The notes beneath the pieces are model-generated. The model had not been told where the DNA came from. It saw nothing but the letters and a program-made list of their open reading frames with translations, and searched no databases. A stretch of DNA of 64,000 nucleotides from Steroidobacteraceae bacterium (GTDB lineage Bacteria; Pseudomonadota; Gammaproteobacteria; Steroidobacterales; Steroidobacteraceae): the NCBI GenBank assembly GCA_025451845.1, contig JANWJS010000010.1:103081-167080 (forward strand), in the 5' to 3' direction. Position numbers and translations under genes: made by a program. Below, piece after piece: positions 53,342 to 63,210 of this stretch. Numbering within the stretch: the stretch's first letter is position 1; every line of letters begins with the position of its first letter.

Positions 53342-54985
53342 ATGCGACTGATGCGCGTTGGGATTCCTCTGACTCTCCTGCTTGCCGCGGGGGTGGTTGC
53401 GGCCGGCCTCACGGATTGCGGCGGCGGCTCGGCTCCCGCGCCGCCACAGCCGCCATCGGGACCACGGCCGACGCCGTCGGCGCAGACAGATGTAACTACA
53501 TACCACGACGATGCCGCCAGGACTGGTACGAACCCATCGGAATCCGTGCTGACACCCGCGACCGTCAACTCGTCCTCCTTCGGATTGCTCCGCGTTCTCG
53601 CAGTCGACGGCAAGGTCGATGCACAGCCGCTCTACCTCTCGCATCTCTCGATTGCCGGCGCTACCCATGACGTCGTCTTCGTGGCGACCGAGCACGACTC
53701 ACTGTATGCCTTCGACGCGCAGACGGGCACCGTCCTATGGCAGATCTCTCTGCTCGGCTCGGGGGAGACGCCGAGCGACGACCATGGTTGCGGCCAGATC
53801 AGTCCGGAAATCGGTGTGACTTCGACGCCGGTGATCGATCGGAGCGCGGGCCCACATGGGGCGATATTCGCCGTCGCCATGTCCAAGGACAGCTCATCCG
53901 ACTATCACCAGCGTCTGCATGCGCTCGACATTACCACCGGGGCGGAGCTCTTCCATGGTCCGGCGACCATCAATCCGACGTATTCGAGCGCGGCAGGAGG
54001 CCGTAAGACCTTTTCGGCCGGGCAGTACGCGGAGCGCGCCGGGTTGCTCCTCGTGAATCAGACCCTCTATACGGGCTGGACTTCGCATTGCGATGCCCAA
54101 CCCTATTCCGGGTGGATCATCGGCTTCAGCGAAAGCACGCTCGCACAGACGGCGGTGTTCAATGTCGCCGCCGACAGCAATGGCGGCCCCTCGATCTGGA
54201 TGAGCGGCGGCGGGCTTGCCGCCGACAGTGCCGGCAATATCTACTTCATTACCGCCAACGGCCAGTTCGAAACCACCCCGGATTCCAACGGATTGCCGCA
54301 GTACGGTGATTACGGGAACTCGATACTCAAGCTCGCCACCGCCGGTGGCGGCCTTGCGGTCGCGGATTACTTCGCCCCCTCCAATGAGGTGGCCGAGTCG
54401 GCAGCCGACGAGGACTTGGGCTCCGGTGGCGCGATGCTGCTGCCCGATATGGCGGACGCGGGCGGAGTCGTGCGGCACCTAATGGTGGGCGCCGGCAAGG
54501 ACGGCAACATCTACGTCATCAACCGCGAGAACATGGGCAAGTTCCGCTCGTCGGCCAATGCCGATTGGCAGGAGCTCGATGGTGCCCTGCCAGGCGGCAT
54601 CTGGGCGACGCCGGCCTATTTCAACGGAACGGTCTATTACGGACCTGTCGGAGGACCTCTGGAGGCGTTCACCGTCGCGGGTGCGAAGCTGTCGAGCCAG
54701 CCGGCGTCGGCGACCTCCACGACGTTCGAATATCCGGGCACCGCGCCCGCCGTCTCGGCCAATGGAACTTCCAACGGCATCGTCTGGGCCGTGGAGAACC
54801 GCAATCCCGCCGTGCTTCATGCCTACGATGCTTTGGACCTGACGCATGAGCTCTATAACAGCAATCAGGCCGCCGGCGGGCGGGACAACTTCGGCGCCGG
54901 CAATAAGTTCATCACGCCGGTCATCGCCGACGGAATGGTCTTTGTCGGCACTGAAAGCGGCGTGGCCGTTTTCGGAATTCTTTGA
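53342..54985 (+). CDS. PQQ-like beta-propeller protein, possible lipoprotein
   Basis: 547 residues. A hydrophobic leader ends LTDC (C26) followed by GGGS and a Pro-rich linker, resembling a lipoprotein signal, although D at -1 is unusual. The body is a PQQ-type propeller with repeats such as VVFVATEHDSLYAFDAQTGT, IYFITANGQF, GNIYVINRENMGKF and VFVGTESGVAVFGIL. No dehydrogenase cofactor residues are evident, so a structural or binding role is as likely as an enzymatic one. It is followed directly by copy B of the dispersed repeat. Confidence 0.75.
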   Translation: MRLMRVGIPLTLLLAAGVVAAGLTDCGGGSAPAPPQPPSGPRPTPSAQTDVTTYHDDAARTGTNPSESVLTPATVNSSSFGLLRVLAVDGKVDAQPLYLSHLSIAGATHDVVFVATEHDSLYAFDAQTGTVLWQISLLGSGETPSDDHGCGQISPEIGVTSTPVIDRSAGPHGAIFAVAMSKDSSSDYHQRLHALDITTGAELFHGPATINPTYSSAAGGRKTFSAGQYAERAGLLLVNQTLYTGWTSHCDAQPYSGWIIGFSESTLAQTAVFNVAADSNGGPSIWMSGGGLAADSAGNIYFITANGQFETTPDSNGLPQYGDYGNSILKLATAGGGLAVADYFAPSNEVAESAADEDLGSGGAMLLPDMADAGGVVRHLMVGAGKDGNIYVINRENMGKFRSSANADWQELDGALPGGIWATPAYFNGTVYYGPVGGPLEAFTVAGAKLSSQPASATSTTFEYPGTAPAVSANGTSNGIVWAVENRNPAVLHAYDALDLTHELYNSNQAAGGRDNFGAGNKFITPVIADGMVFVGTESGVAVFGIL

Positions 54986-55100
54986 TTGGCGCCAATCGCT
55001 TCCGGCCATTCGCGCGGCCGGCCGTTTTGCGGGTTTCGATCCCGCGGCCCAGCGACCGGCCTTGGGCCGCTCGCCTGTTTGCTTTCGGACGTTACCCGAT
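54986..55100 (+). repeat. dispersed intergenic repeat, copy B (propeller gene/hutH convergent junction)
   Basis: This stop-to-stop gap aligns with 23439-23535. It opens with the perfect palindrome GATTGGCGCCAATC (54984-54997), and the arms corresponding to the copy A hairpin pair at 9 of 11 positions. Both copies run from the plus-strand stop codon to the minus-strand stop codon. Confidence 0.65.
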
Positions 55101-56633
55101 TCAAAGCTTCACCAGCTCGCTCAGCACCCCTGAGCTGACCAGCGCCGCGGCGGCTTCGATGTCCGGAGCGAAAAAGCGGTCGCAGTCGTAACTTGGCACG
55201 GCGCGCCGCAGTGTCCGCAGCGCCGCCTCGAGCAGTCGCGAGCTGGTGAGCGGGCGGTGGAACTCGATCCCTTGCGCTGCCGCGAGCATCTCGATTGCGA
55301 CTACGCTCGCAGCGTTGGTGGCCATTTCGAGCAGCCGCCTGGCACCGTGAGTGGCCATGGACACGTGATCTTCCTGGCCGGCCGAGGTCGGAATGCTGTC
55401 GATGCTCGCAGGCGTCGCCAGCATTTTGTTCTCGGCGACCAACGCTGCGGCGGTGACCTGCGGGACCATGAAGCCGGAGTTGACGCCGCTGTCCTTGACG
55501 AGAAAAGCCGGCAGGCCGCTCATCTTGGGGTCGATGAGGATTGCCGTGCGCCGCTCACTCAAGGATCCGATCTCGGCGGCGGCGAGGGCGAGCTGGTCGG
55601 CGGCGAGCGCAACCGGCTCGGCGTGGAAATTGCCGCCGGAGAGCACTTCGCCGTCGGCTGCGAATACGAGCGGGTTGTCGGTCACCGCGTTGGCTTCACG
55701 TATTAGCGTTTGCGCCGCAGACTCGATAACATCCAGGCATGCGCCCATCACCTGCGGCTGGCAACGCAGCGAGTAGGGGTCCTGCACCCGTTCGCAGTTG
55801 AGGTGCGAGGCGCGTATGCGGCTGCCGGTGAGCAGGAGCTTCAGCGCGCGGGCCACCCGCCGCTGTCCGGGTTGACGCCTGAGCACGTGGATGCGATCGT
55901 CAAAGGGCACATCGCTTCCCTTGAGCGCGTCGACCGACAAAGCGCCGGTGACCAGGGCTGCGCCAAAGACGTCCTGTATGGCGAAGAGGCCTGCGAGCGC
56001 AAGAGCGGTGGAGACCTGTGTGCCGTTGAGGAGCGCGAGCCCTTCCTTGGGCGCCAGCTCGAGCGGCTGCAAGCCGATGCGCCGGAGCCTCTCCGCGGCC
56101 GACATCGCGCGGCCCGCAACGCGCACCTGTCCGACGCCGAGCAGCGCCGCCGCGAGATGCGCCAGCGGTGCGAGATCGCCCGACGCACCGACGGAGCCCT
56201 TGCTCGGGATGCAGGGATAGGTCTCGGTCTCGAGCAGGCGGGCCAGAGCGAGGAGGGTCTTCGGCCGCACCCCGGAGAAACCCTGCGCCAGACTGCCGAT
56301 CTTGAGCACCAACACGAGCCGGACCACCGCATCGGGCAGCCACGCGCCGACACCCGCTGAATGCGACAGCACGAGATTGCGCTGCAACGCGGCGAGCTGC
56401 CCGCGCGGTATGCGAGTCTGGGCGAGCAGGCCAAACCCGGTGTTGACTCCGTAGACGGCGTCCCCGCGGGCGATCATCCGATCGACCGTCGCCGCCGAGC
56501 GGCGCACCCGCGCCATCTGTGCGCGACTCAGTGTCACCGAGACCGGGGAGGAGTATGCGGCGCGCAGCGACGCCAGTGAGAATTCTTCCGTGCGAACCGC
56601 GGCGCGCCGCTGCGCCGCGCGCGTGGCACTCAC
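55101..56633 (-). CDS. hutH: histidine ammonia-lyase
   Basis: 510 residues from GTG at 56633, which overlaps the hutU stop by 4 bases; ATG at 56705 lies inside hutU. HutH deaminates histidine to urocanate. The Ala-Ser-Gly that cyclises to the MIO cofactor is A150-S151-G152 ([14 protein letters not shown]). [12 protein letters not shown] and [19 protein letters not shown] segments are conserved. Downstream of hutU in a two-gene unit; no hutI or hutG is visible here. Confidence 0.95.
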   Translation of the reverse strand: MSATRAAQRRAAVRTEEFSLASLRAAYSSPVSVTLSRAQMARVRRSAATVDRMIARGDAVYGVNTGFGLLAQTRIPRGQLAALQRNLVLSHSAGVGAWLPDAVVRLVLVLKIGSLAQGFSGVRPKTLLALARLLETETYPCIPSKGSVGASGDLAPLAHLAAALLGVGQVRVAGRAMSAAERLRRIGLQPLELAPKEGLALLNGTQVSTALALAGLFAIQDVFGAALVTGALSVDALKGSDVPFDDRIHVLRRQPGQRRVARALKLLLTGSRIRASHLNCERVQDPYSLRCQPQVMGACLDVIESAAQTLIREANAVTDNPLVFAADGEVLSGGNFHAEPVALAADQLALAAAEIGSLSERRTAILIDPKMSGLPAFLVKDSGVNSGFMVPQVTAAALVAENKMLATPASIDSIPTSAGQEDHVSMATHGARRLLEMATNAASVVAIEMLAAAQGIEFHRPLTSSRLLEAALRTLRRAVPSYDCDRFFAPDIEAAAALVSSGVLSELVKL

Positions 56634-58333
56634 TGCGCCGCCCCGCGCGGCGGCCGAGACATTGACTGGACCATGGGCAATTGTAGTCCGTGCTGCTCCG
56701 CGCACGCGAGCGCCTCGGGATAACCCGCGTCGGCGTGACGCATTACCCCTGTCGCGGGATCATTCCACAGCACGCGGCGGATGCGGCGCTCCGCAGCCTG
56801 GGTCCCATCGCAGACAATGACGACTCCGGCATGCTGGGCGAAGCCCATGCCGACGCCGCCGCCATGATGCAACGACACCCAGGTGGCGCCGCTGGCCGTG
56901 TTGAGGAGCGCATTCAGCATCGGCCAGTCCGAGACCGCATCCGAGCCGTCGCGCATGCTCTCGGTCTCGCGGTTCGGACTGGCCACCGAGCCGGCATCGA
57001 GATGGTCGCGTCCAATGACGATTGGGGCGGACAGCTCGCCCGAGGCGACCATGTCATTGAAAGCAGCGCCGAGGCGATCCCGCTGACCGAGCCCCACCCA
57101 ACAGATGCGGGCCGGCAGGCCCTGGAATGCGATGCGTGAACCGGCCATGTCGAGCCATTGATGCAAGTGTCGATCCTCGGGGATGAGATCCCGCACCTTG
57201 GCATCCGTCTTGGCGATATCGCGTGGGTCGCCCGAGAGCGCGGCCCAGCGGAAGGGACCGATCCCGCGGCAGAAAAGCGGCCGGATGTATTCCGGAACGA
57301 AACCCGGCACCTCGAACGCATCCTTCACCCCATGCTCTTGCGCCACCTGCCGCAGGTTGTTGCCATAGTCAAAGACCGGGATCCCACGCCTGCGAAATTC
57401 CACCAGCGCGCGCATGTGCGTCGCCATGGATGCGCCGGCCTCGGCGGTGACCCGCTGCGGGTCCGACCGCTGCAGCGCCTCCCATTGCTCGACACTCCAG
57501 CCGAGCGGCAGATAACCATGCACGGGATCGTGAGCGGAGGTTTGATCGGTAACCGCATCGGGGCGCACCCCGCGGCGCAGGATCTCCGGCACGAGCTCCG
57601 CGGCGTTGCCGCAGACTGCAACCGATATCGGCTGGTGCGCGCGGTTGCTCTCTTCGATGAGCGCCAACGCCTCATCGAGCGAGCGCGCCTGGCGGTCGAG
57701 ATAACGGGTCGACAGCCGTTTGTCGATGCGTGACTGGCGGCACTCGATGGCGAGCAGTGATGCGCCGGCCATGGTCGCAGCCAGCGGTTGCGCCCCTCCC
57801 ATGCCGCCGAGACCCGCCGTTAGTATCCAGCGCCCGCGCAGACTCCCCTGATAATGCCGGCGTCCCAGCTCGACGAACGTCTCATAGGTGCCCTGCACGA
57901 TGCCCTGGCTGCCGATGTAGATCCAGGAGCCCGCGGTCATCTGGCCGAACATCATCAGGCCTTTGCGGTCGAGCTCGTTGAACTTCTCCCAGGTGGCCCA
58001 ATGCGGCACCAGGTTGGAGTTGGCGAGCAGCACCCGCGGCGCGTCCTCGTGGGTCGGGAAGATGCCGACCGGCTTGCCGGACTGGACGAGTAGCGTTTCT
58101 TCCGGGCCGAGGCGCGTGAGCGCGGCGACGATCGCATCGAAGCACTCCCAGTTGCGCGCCGCCTTGCCGATGCCGCCGTACACCACGAGATCCTCGGGCC
58201 GCTCGGCCACCTCGGGATCGAGGTTGTTCATCAGCATGCGCAGCGGGGCCTCGGTGAGCCAGGACCTGGCGGTGAGGCGCGTGCCGCGTGACGCGCGGAT
58301 GGGCCCGCGGACGGAGGAGGAAAGGTCTGTCAT
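56630..58333 (-). CDS. hutU: urocanate hydratase
   Basis: 567 residues, typical length. HutU converts urocanate to imidazolone propionate with tightly bound NAD. Conserved segments include [58 protein letters not shown] and [23 protein letters not shown] lies 7 bases before the start. It is coupled to hutH. Confidence 0.96.
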   Translation of the reverse strand: MTDLSSSVRGPIRASRGTRLTARSWLTEAPLRMLMNNLDPEVAERPEDLVVYGGIGKAARNWECFDAIVAALTRLGPEETLLVQSGKPVGIFPTHEDAPRVLLANSNLVPHWATWEKFNELDRKGLMMFGQMTAGSWIYIGSQGIVQGTYETFVELGRRHYQGSLRGRWILTAGLGGMGGAQPLAATMAGASLLAIECRQSRIDKRLSTRYLDRQARSLDEALALIEESNRAHQPISVAVCGNAAELVPEILRRGVRPDAVTDQTSAHDPVHGYLPLGWSVEQWEALQRSDPQRVTAEAGASMATHMRALVEFRRRGIPVFDYGNNLRQVAQEHGVKDAFEVPGFVPEYIRPLFCRGIGPFRWAALSGDPRDIAKTDAKVRDLIPEDRHLHQWLDMAGSRIAFQGLPARICWVGLGQRDRLGAAFNDMVASGELSAPIVIGRDHLDAGSVASPNRETESMRDGSDAVSDWPMLNALLNTASGATWVSLHHGGGVGMGFAQHAGVVIVCDGTQAAERRIRRVLWNDPATGVMRHADAGYPEALACAEQHGLQLPMVQSMSRPPRGAAQ

Positions 58334-58347
58334 GGTACATTCACCTT

Positions 58348-58440
58348 ATGAAACCGCATGCACGGCACGTGGTCCTCGCGATCATCATCGCGCTCATTCT
58401 GCTCGCAGTTGCCACGGTCGTCGCACGCTCGACCGGGTAG
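58348..58440 (+). CDS. possible 30-residue single-span membrane protein
   Basis: MKPHARHVVLAIIIALILLA followed by VATVVARSTG: a basic N-terminus, one hydrophobic helix and a short tail, the usual look of a small membrane protein. It is divergent from hutU, 15 bases from its start codon. No good ribosome binding site is seen (TTCACCTT precedes the ATG), so coding is uncertain. Confidence 0.35.
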   Translation: MKPHARHVVLAIIIALILLAVATVVARSTG

Positions 58441-58545
58441 AGCGAAAGCAAGTCAATGAGCGCCCAGGGGCGCTCGTGGGGCCCCGGTGTCGACGAAGCC
58501 AGGGGGCTGGCCGCGCCAGCGGCAGGATGCCGGCTCTGCGCCAGG

Positions 58546-59040
58546 CTACTGACTTGCGAGCCTCACCAGCCGCGCCACGGCCTCCGCATCTACGGCGTTG
58601 CGACCGCGGGCGAGATCATACGCGGCTGCGATCAGCGCCGAGCGCTTCGCGGGTGAGAGCTCGATGCACGCCGCCCGCAACTGTGCATCGGCTGCGGCCA
58701 GCACTGCTTCGAGAAGCGGCAGGTCGAGCGCTCCATGAGGTGAATGTCGATAGGGCGGCGGGCTCTCCCTCACCGCCGCTCCGGTGTCCGAATCCGGATG
58801 CATCTGCCGCAAACCTTCGCCGGTGACGAGCCATTCGATATGGGTCTGCGTCACCTCGCAGAGCGTGCGCAAATCGGTGACGTTGGGCTCCGATTCCCCC
58901 CGCAGCCATTTGCGCACGGCGCCTTCGGAGCGTGCGATGGCCTTGGCGAGACTACTCGCGCTGCCATGCCCCCTGAGTACCTGCCGTAGGCGTGTGGCAA
59001 AGCCTCCGGCCTGCTGTCTATCGTGCCGTCCGGTGTTCAC
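58546..59040 (-). CDS. XRE-family helix-turn-helix regulator
   Basis: 164 residues from GTG at 59040; ATG at 59118 would add 26 unconserved residues. The HTH is LRQVLRGHGSASSLAKAIAR, SEGAVRKWLRGESEPNVTDL and LRTLCEVTQTHIEWLVTGEG, a Cro/C1-like fold close to phage-repressor and host XRE proteins. The C-terminal helical region (about 100-160) is of unknown role. It faces a small basic gene across a divergent gap of about 110 bases. Confidence 0.82.
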   Translation of the reverse strand: MNTGRHDRQQAGGFATRLRQVLRGHGSASSLAKAIARSEGAVRKWLRGESEPNVTDLRTLCEVTQTHIEWLVTGEGLRQMHPDSDTGAAVRESPPPYRHSPHGALDLPLLEAVLAAADAQLRAACIELSPAKRSALIAAAYDLARGRNAVDAEAVARLVRLASQ

Positions 59041-59153
59041 GTCCGCTGAACCGCGCAGAGTGTAAGGTTGCCGCACAAATGTAGCCCCATGCAGCGTAAT
59101 CGCCAAGCCTGCCGTCACAAAAATATTGATGCTTCGTATTAAAGTGGAGTAAC

Positions 59154-59429
59154 GTGTCTACCATGGTGCGAGGCCGGCCAAAACGCAAGAAGAGGCCATT
59201 GCGCCGGAAAACGCCCCTCGATGAGGTCATCGTCCATTTGCAGCACGTCCAGTCGGCCGCGACCGTGGCGGTTGCCGCTCTGCGGCGGCAGAATTGCGAG
59301 CTCGACGAGGACATCGCGCGATTGCTGCAGCGCTGCGTCTGTGATTCTCTCCACGATCAGCTCGAGAAACTGCAAGCCAGCCGTCACCCTCCCCGTGGCC
59401 CGCATACGCGGCGTCTGATCCCGCTATAA
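59154..59429 (+). CDS. small basic protein of unknown function
   Basis: 91 residues from GTG at 59154, with GGAG 5-6 bases upstream. The N-terminus is strongly basic (VRGRPKRKKRPLRRKTPLDE), followed by a helical segment (VIVHLQHVQSAATVAVAALR) with a CVC motif. No family is recognised. The good ribosome site and divergent placement from the XRE gene support translation. Confidence 0.5.
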   Translation: MSTMVRGRPKRKKRPLRRKTPLDEVIVHLQHVQSAATVAVAALRRQNCELDEDIARLLQRCVCDSLHDQLEKLQASRHPPRGPHTRRLIPL

Positions 59430-59454
59430 TTCTCAATCTCCTGCCCGCTACCTC

Positions 59455-59536
59455 GCGAAAGTGGCGGAACTGGTAGACGCGCTGGACTTAGAATCCAGTG
59501 GGGAAACCCGTGAGGGTTCGAGTCCCTCCTTTCGCA
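59455..59536 (+). tRNA. tRNA-Leu (TAG)
   Basis: Acceptor GCGAAAG pairs with CTTTCGC; the anticodon stem CTGGA/TCCAG encloses CTTAGAA, giving TAG, and a class II variable arm follows. CCA is not encoded (ATGCC follows), unlike the four other tRNAs here. A TATAAT box lies at 59425-59430. The trigger factor start is 34 bases downstream. Confidence 0.95.
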
Positions 59537-59569
59537 TGCCCGCGTTTGGATTTCCGAGGATATTCGTTG

Positions 59570-60913
59570 ATGCAAGTTTCAGTGTCTGCCACTTCCGGCC
59601 TCGAGCGACGCTTGGAAGTAGCCGTGCCGGCCGCGTCTGTCTCCACGGCAGTCGAGCAACGTCTCAAAGAGATTTCCCGAACGGCCCGCCTGAAGGGCTT
59701 CCGGCCCGGCAAGGCGCCGCTGCCCGTGGTGCGCAAACAGTTCGGGGACCAGGTGCGAGCGGAGGTGATGGGCGACCTGATGCGCAGCTCACTCGCCGAG
59801 GCGCTGACCCGGGAGAAGCTGACCCCTGCGGCCGGGCCGCGCATAGAGCCGATCGCGATGGCGCCGGGGTCGGACCTCAAGTACGCCGCCACCTTCGAGG
59901 TGATGCCGGAGATTCAGATGAAATCGCCGGCGGCCATCGCCGTGGAGCGCCCGGGCGCCACGGTCGGGGAGGGCGATATCGATGCGATGCTCGAGAGCAT
60001 GCGCCGGCAGCGGCCCGTGTTCACGGCAGTCGAGCGTCCGGCTCGGGAGACCGACCGTGTCACGGTGGATTACACCGGGCGCATTGCCGGTGAGCCCTTC
60101 GAGGGCGGTGACGGCAAGGATGTCACGGTCATCATCGGCTCGCGCCAGTCGCGGCCGGAGCTCGAGGAGGGGCTCAAGGGCGCCGTGGCGGGCGAGAGCC
60201 GCACCGTGGCCGTGACCTTCCCTAGCGGGCTCTCCAACCCAACACTCGCCGGCAGCACGGCCGAGCTCGCGCTCTCAGTGAAGAAAGTCGAGGAGCAATC
60301 GCTCCCGGCCGTCGACGAGGAATTCTGCCGCGCCTTCGGTGTCGAAGCGGGAGGAGTCGACGCGCTGCGGGCGGAGGTCCGCAAAAGCATGGAGCGAGAG
60401 CTCGCGGATGTGATCCGCAACAGAGTTCGGACCCAGGTTCTCGATGCACTCTATGCGGAGAACCCCATCGATATCCCGCGAGCGCTGGTTGAAGAGCAGG
60501 TCCAACAGTTGCAGATCGACGCGGCGCGGCGCATGGGCGTGCGAGACGCGTCCAAGCTGCCGGCGCGGGAGCCGTTTGTGGCGCCGGCCCGCAAACGCGT
60601 CGCCCTCGGGCTGCTCATGGGCCAGATCGTCAAGACGGAGAGCATCCCGATCGAACGACAGCGCGTCCAGGCGCGCATCGAGGAGCTGGCGGCGAGCTAT
60701 CCGAATCCCGAGGAGGCGCGCCGCGCGTACCAGCACAACCCGGAGGCCCTGCGGCAGATCGAGTCCGTGGTGCTCGAGGATCAGGTGATCGACTGGATCC
60801 TGGAGCGCGCGAAGGTGACCGATGTGTCGATGACTTTCCAGGAGATCACCGGCTTCGGCAAGAACGCCGAGGCGCAAGGCGAGAACCCGTCAGGCGAGAC
60901 AACCCAATCATGA
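59570..60913 (+). CDS. tig: trigger factor
   Basis: 447 residues from ATG at 59570 with GAGGA 10-11 bases upstream. Trigger factor is the ribosome-bound chaperone for nascent chains. The ribosome-binding signature is [16 protein letters not shown], the FKBP-like PPIase domain runs about 155-245 ([20 protein letters not shown]), and the C-terminal helical domain is complete. Its stop overlaps the clpP start (ATGA), so the two are coupled. Confidence 0.96.
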   Translation: MQVSVSATSGLERRLEVAVPAASVSTAVEQRLKEISRTARLKGFRPGKAPLPVVRKQFGDQVRAEVMGDLMRSSLAEALTREKLTPAAGPRIEPIAMAPGSDLKYAATFEVMPEIQMKSPAAIAVERPGATVGEGDIDAMLESMRRQRPVFTAVERPARETDRVTVDYTGRIAGEPFEGGDGKDVTVIIGSRQSRPELEEGLKGAVAGESRTVAVTFPSGLSNPTLAGSTAELALSVKKVEEQSLPAVDEEFCRAFGVEAGGVDALRAEVRKSMERELADVIRNRVRTQVLDALYAENPIDIPRALVEEQVQQLQIDAARRMGVRDASKLPAREPFVAPARKRVALGLLMGQIVKTESIPIERQRVQARIEELAASYPNPEEARRAYQHNPEALRQIESVVLEDQVIDWILERAKVTDVSMTFQEITGFGKNAEAQGENPSGETTQS

Positions 60914-61563
60914 ACGAACGTGCATTGAACCTGGTCCCGATCGTCGTCGAGCAGACCGCCCGCGGCGAGAGGGCTTATGACATCTACTCGCGCCTGCTCA
61001 AGGAGCGCCTGATCTTCGTCGTGGGTCCCATCGACGATTATATGGCCAACATCGTGGTGGCGCAGATGCTCTTCCTGGAGTCGGAGAACCCGGAGAAGGA
61101 CATCTCTATTTACATCAATTCCCCGGGCGGGGTCGTGAGCTCCGGGCTCGCGATCTACGACACCATGCAGTTCGTGAAGCCCGACGTCAGCACGATCTGC
61201 ATCGGCCAGGCGGCCAGCATGGGCGCCGTCCTGCTCGCGGCCGGGGCAGCCGGCAAGCGCTACTGCCTGCCGCACGCGCGGGTCATGATCCACCAGCCCC
61301 TCGGCGGCTTTCAGGGCCAGGCGGCGGACATGGAGATCCACGCCAAGGAGATGCTCGAGACTCGCGACCGGTTGAACAAAATCCTGGCCAAGCACACCGG
61401 CCAGAGCGTGGATCGCATCAAGCAGGATACCGACCGGGACCGATTCATGTCCTGGGAAGAGGCCGTACGCTACGGGCTCATCGACCGGGTGCTCGAGAAG
61501 CGTGGCGAGGCGCCGGCGGACGGTGGACCCAGGGCGGATAATAAGGGTGGAAAACCGGCCTGA
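60910..61563 (+). CDS. clpP: ATP-dependent Clp protease proteolytic subunit
   Basis: 217 residues. The catalytic triad is S103 ([14 protein letters not shown]), H128 ([10 protein letters not shown]) and D177 (DTDRDRFMS), with the same spacing as the E. coli enzyme. A short propeptide is expected. It works with ClpX, encoded about 200 bases downstream, to degrade ssrA-tagged and regulatory proteins. Confidence 0.97.
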   Translation: MNERALNLVPIVVEQTARGERAYDIYSRLLKERLIFVVGPIDDYMANIVVAQMLFLESENPEKDISIYINSPGGVVSSGLAIYDTMQFVKPDVSTICIGQAASMGAVLLAAGAAGKRYCLPHARVMIHQPLGGFQGQAADMEIHAKEMLETRDRLNKILAKHTGQSVDRIKQDTDRDRFMSWEEAVRYGLIDRVLEKRGEAPADGGPRADNKGGKPA

Positions 61564-61640
61564 TCGCCCCGAAATGACGCCAGGGGGGGACCGTACCCCC
61601 GTTGCTGCATCCAAGGGCTGAGGAGACGCGTGTCGCCAAA

Positions 61641-61668
61641 AGTGAAATCTGTCATACAAGTCCCATTC
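61641..61668 (+). promoter_or_regulatory. candidate sigma-32 promoter of clpX
   Basis: AGTGAAA (61641-61647), 13 bases, then TCCCATTC (61661-61668), a partial match to CTTGAAA-N(11-16)-CCCCATNT, about 100 bases before clpX. The 61564-61766 gap otherwise shows a short G5/C5 hairpin and nothing else. Confidence 0.35.
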
Positions 61669-61766
61669 TTACAACGACTTAGCTGTGCCCCGGTGCTTTG
61701 CCTAGCGGGCGCGCCCCGTGCTATACATGGCTTGCGAGGCTGCATGGCCTCTCGTGAGGGTATTTG

Positions 61767-63080
61767 ATGAGCAGCGACGATTCCCGCAGCCGCCACGACG
61801 ACGGAAAGCTCCTCTACTGCTCCTTCTGCGGGAAGAGCCAGCATGAGGTCCGCAAGCTCATCGCCGGCCCGTCCGTATTCGTATGTGACGAGTGTGTCGA
61901 GCTGTGCAACGACATCATCCGCGAGGAGCTCGAGGACCGTGCCGAGCGGGCGCGGGACAAGCTGCCGAAGCCGCACGAGATCAAGAAGGTCCTGGACGAA
62001 TACGTGATCGGCCAGGAGCGCGCCAAGAAGGTGCTCGCGGTCGCGGTCTACAACCATTACAAGCGCCTGCAGACCCGCACCGCCACTGCCCGGGCCAAGG
62101 AAGACGTGGAGATCGCCAAGAGCAATATCCTGCTGATCGGCCCCACCGGCTGCGGCAAGACACTCTTGGCAGAGACCCTCGCGCGCCTGCTCAACGTACC
62201 GTTCACGATCGCCGATGCCACGACTCTCACGGAGGCGGGATACGTCGGCGAGGACGTCGAGAACATCATCCAGAAGCTGCTCCAGAAGTGCGACTACGAC
62301 GTCGAGAAGGCGCAGACCGGCATCGTCTACATCGATGAGATCGACAAGATCTCGCGCAAGTCCGACAACCCCTCGATCACCCGGGACGTCTCCGGCGAGG
62401 GAGTGCAGCAGGCGCTGCTGAAGCTCATCGAGGGTACGATCGCCTCGGTGCCGCCGCAGGGCGGACGCAAGCATCCGCAACAGGAATTCCTGCAGGTCGA
62501 TACCAGCAATATTCTGTTCATCTGCGGCGGCGCCTTCGCGGGCCTGGAGAAGATCATTCTCAACCGCACGCAGAAGAGCGGAATCGGCTTCACCTCAGAG
62601 GTGCGCTCGGCAAACACGCGTCCGCATGGAAGCGACCTCTTCCACGATGCCGAGCCGGAGGACCTCATCAAATACGGGCTCATCCCGGAGTTCGTCGGCA
62701 GGCTCCCGGTGGTGGCCACGCTCGATGAGCTCGACGAGGTCGCGCTCGTGTCCATTCTCACGGACCCGAAGAATGCGCTCACCAAGCAGTACCGGCGTCT
62801 CTTCGAGATGGAAGGCGCGGAGCTCGAGTTCCGGGATGACGCGCTGAAGGCGGTGGCTCATCGCGCCATGCAGCGCAAGACCGGCGCTCGCGGTCTGCGC
62901 ACGATCCTCGAGACTGTGTTACTCGACACCATGTACGAGCTGCCCTCGATGCGCAATGTCGCCAAGGTCGTGATCGACGAGACCGTGATCGAAGGGGCAA
63001 CCCAGCCCTACGTCGTCTATCGCTCCGACGACGGCCGCCTGGCAAGCGTCGACGAGCCGCGCCGCGCCGTCTCAAAGTAA
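61767..63080 (+). CDS. clpX: Clp protease ATP-binding subunit ClpX
   Basis: 437 residues from ATG at 61767, GAGGG upstream. The N-terminal zinc domain has CSFCGKSQ and CDECVELC; the AAA+ core has Walker A GPTGCGKT, Walker [10 protein letters not shown], and the IGF loop ([10 protein letters not shown]) that docks on ClpP. It unfolds tagged substrates for ClpP. Confidence 0.98.
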   Translation: MSSDDSRSRHDDGKLLYCSFCGKSQHEVRKLIAGPSVFVCDECVELCNDIIREELEDRAERARDKLPKPHEIKKVLDEYVIGQERAKKVLAVAVYNHYKRLQTRTATARAKEDVEIAKSNILLIGPTGCGKTLLAETLARLLNVPFTIADATTLTEAGYVGEDVENIIQKLLQKCDYDVEKAQTGIVYIDEIDKISRKSDNPSITRDVSGEGVQQALLKLIEGTIASVPPQGGRKHPQQEFLQVDTSNILFICGGAFAGLEKIILNRTQKSGIGFTSEVRSANTRPHGSDLFHDAEPEDLIKYGLIPEFVGRLPVVATLDELDEVALVSILTDPKNALTKQYRRLFEMEGAELEFRDDALKAVAHRAMQRKTGARGLRTILETVLLDTMYELPSMRNVAKVVIDETVIEGATQPYVVYRSDDGRLASVDEPRRAVSK

Positions 63081-63100
63081 TCCCGCCCGATCGACTACCG

Positions 63101-63147
63101 TTGAAACCCGCTAGCGGCGCCCTTATTTGCCGCTAGAATGGGTTTCA
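63101..63147 (+). promoter_or_regulatory. palindrome and candidate sigma-32 promoter upstream of lon
   Basis: TGAAACCC (63102-63109) pairs with GGGTTTCA (63140-63147), and CTAGCGGC (63111-63118) with GCCGCTAG (63129-63136): nested perfect arms around GCCCTTATTT. The same bases give TTGAAA (63101-63106) and CCCTTATTT (63120-63128), a heat-shock-like promoter. It may be the clpX terminator, the lon promoter, or a repressor site over that promoter. Confidence 0.5.
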
Positions 63148-63210
63148 GTCCGGTGACGGCCTCCTGCGCACCAGAGAAGCCGCCGCCCGCATCGCACCGA
63201 GGACTTGAGC

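Noticed and set aside
61583..61600. G5/C5 hairpin after clpP
   Set aside because: The stem is only 5 bp and there is no T tract; too weak to call as a terminator.
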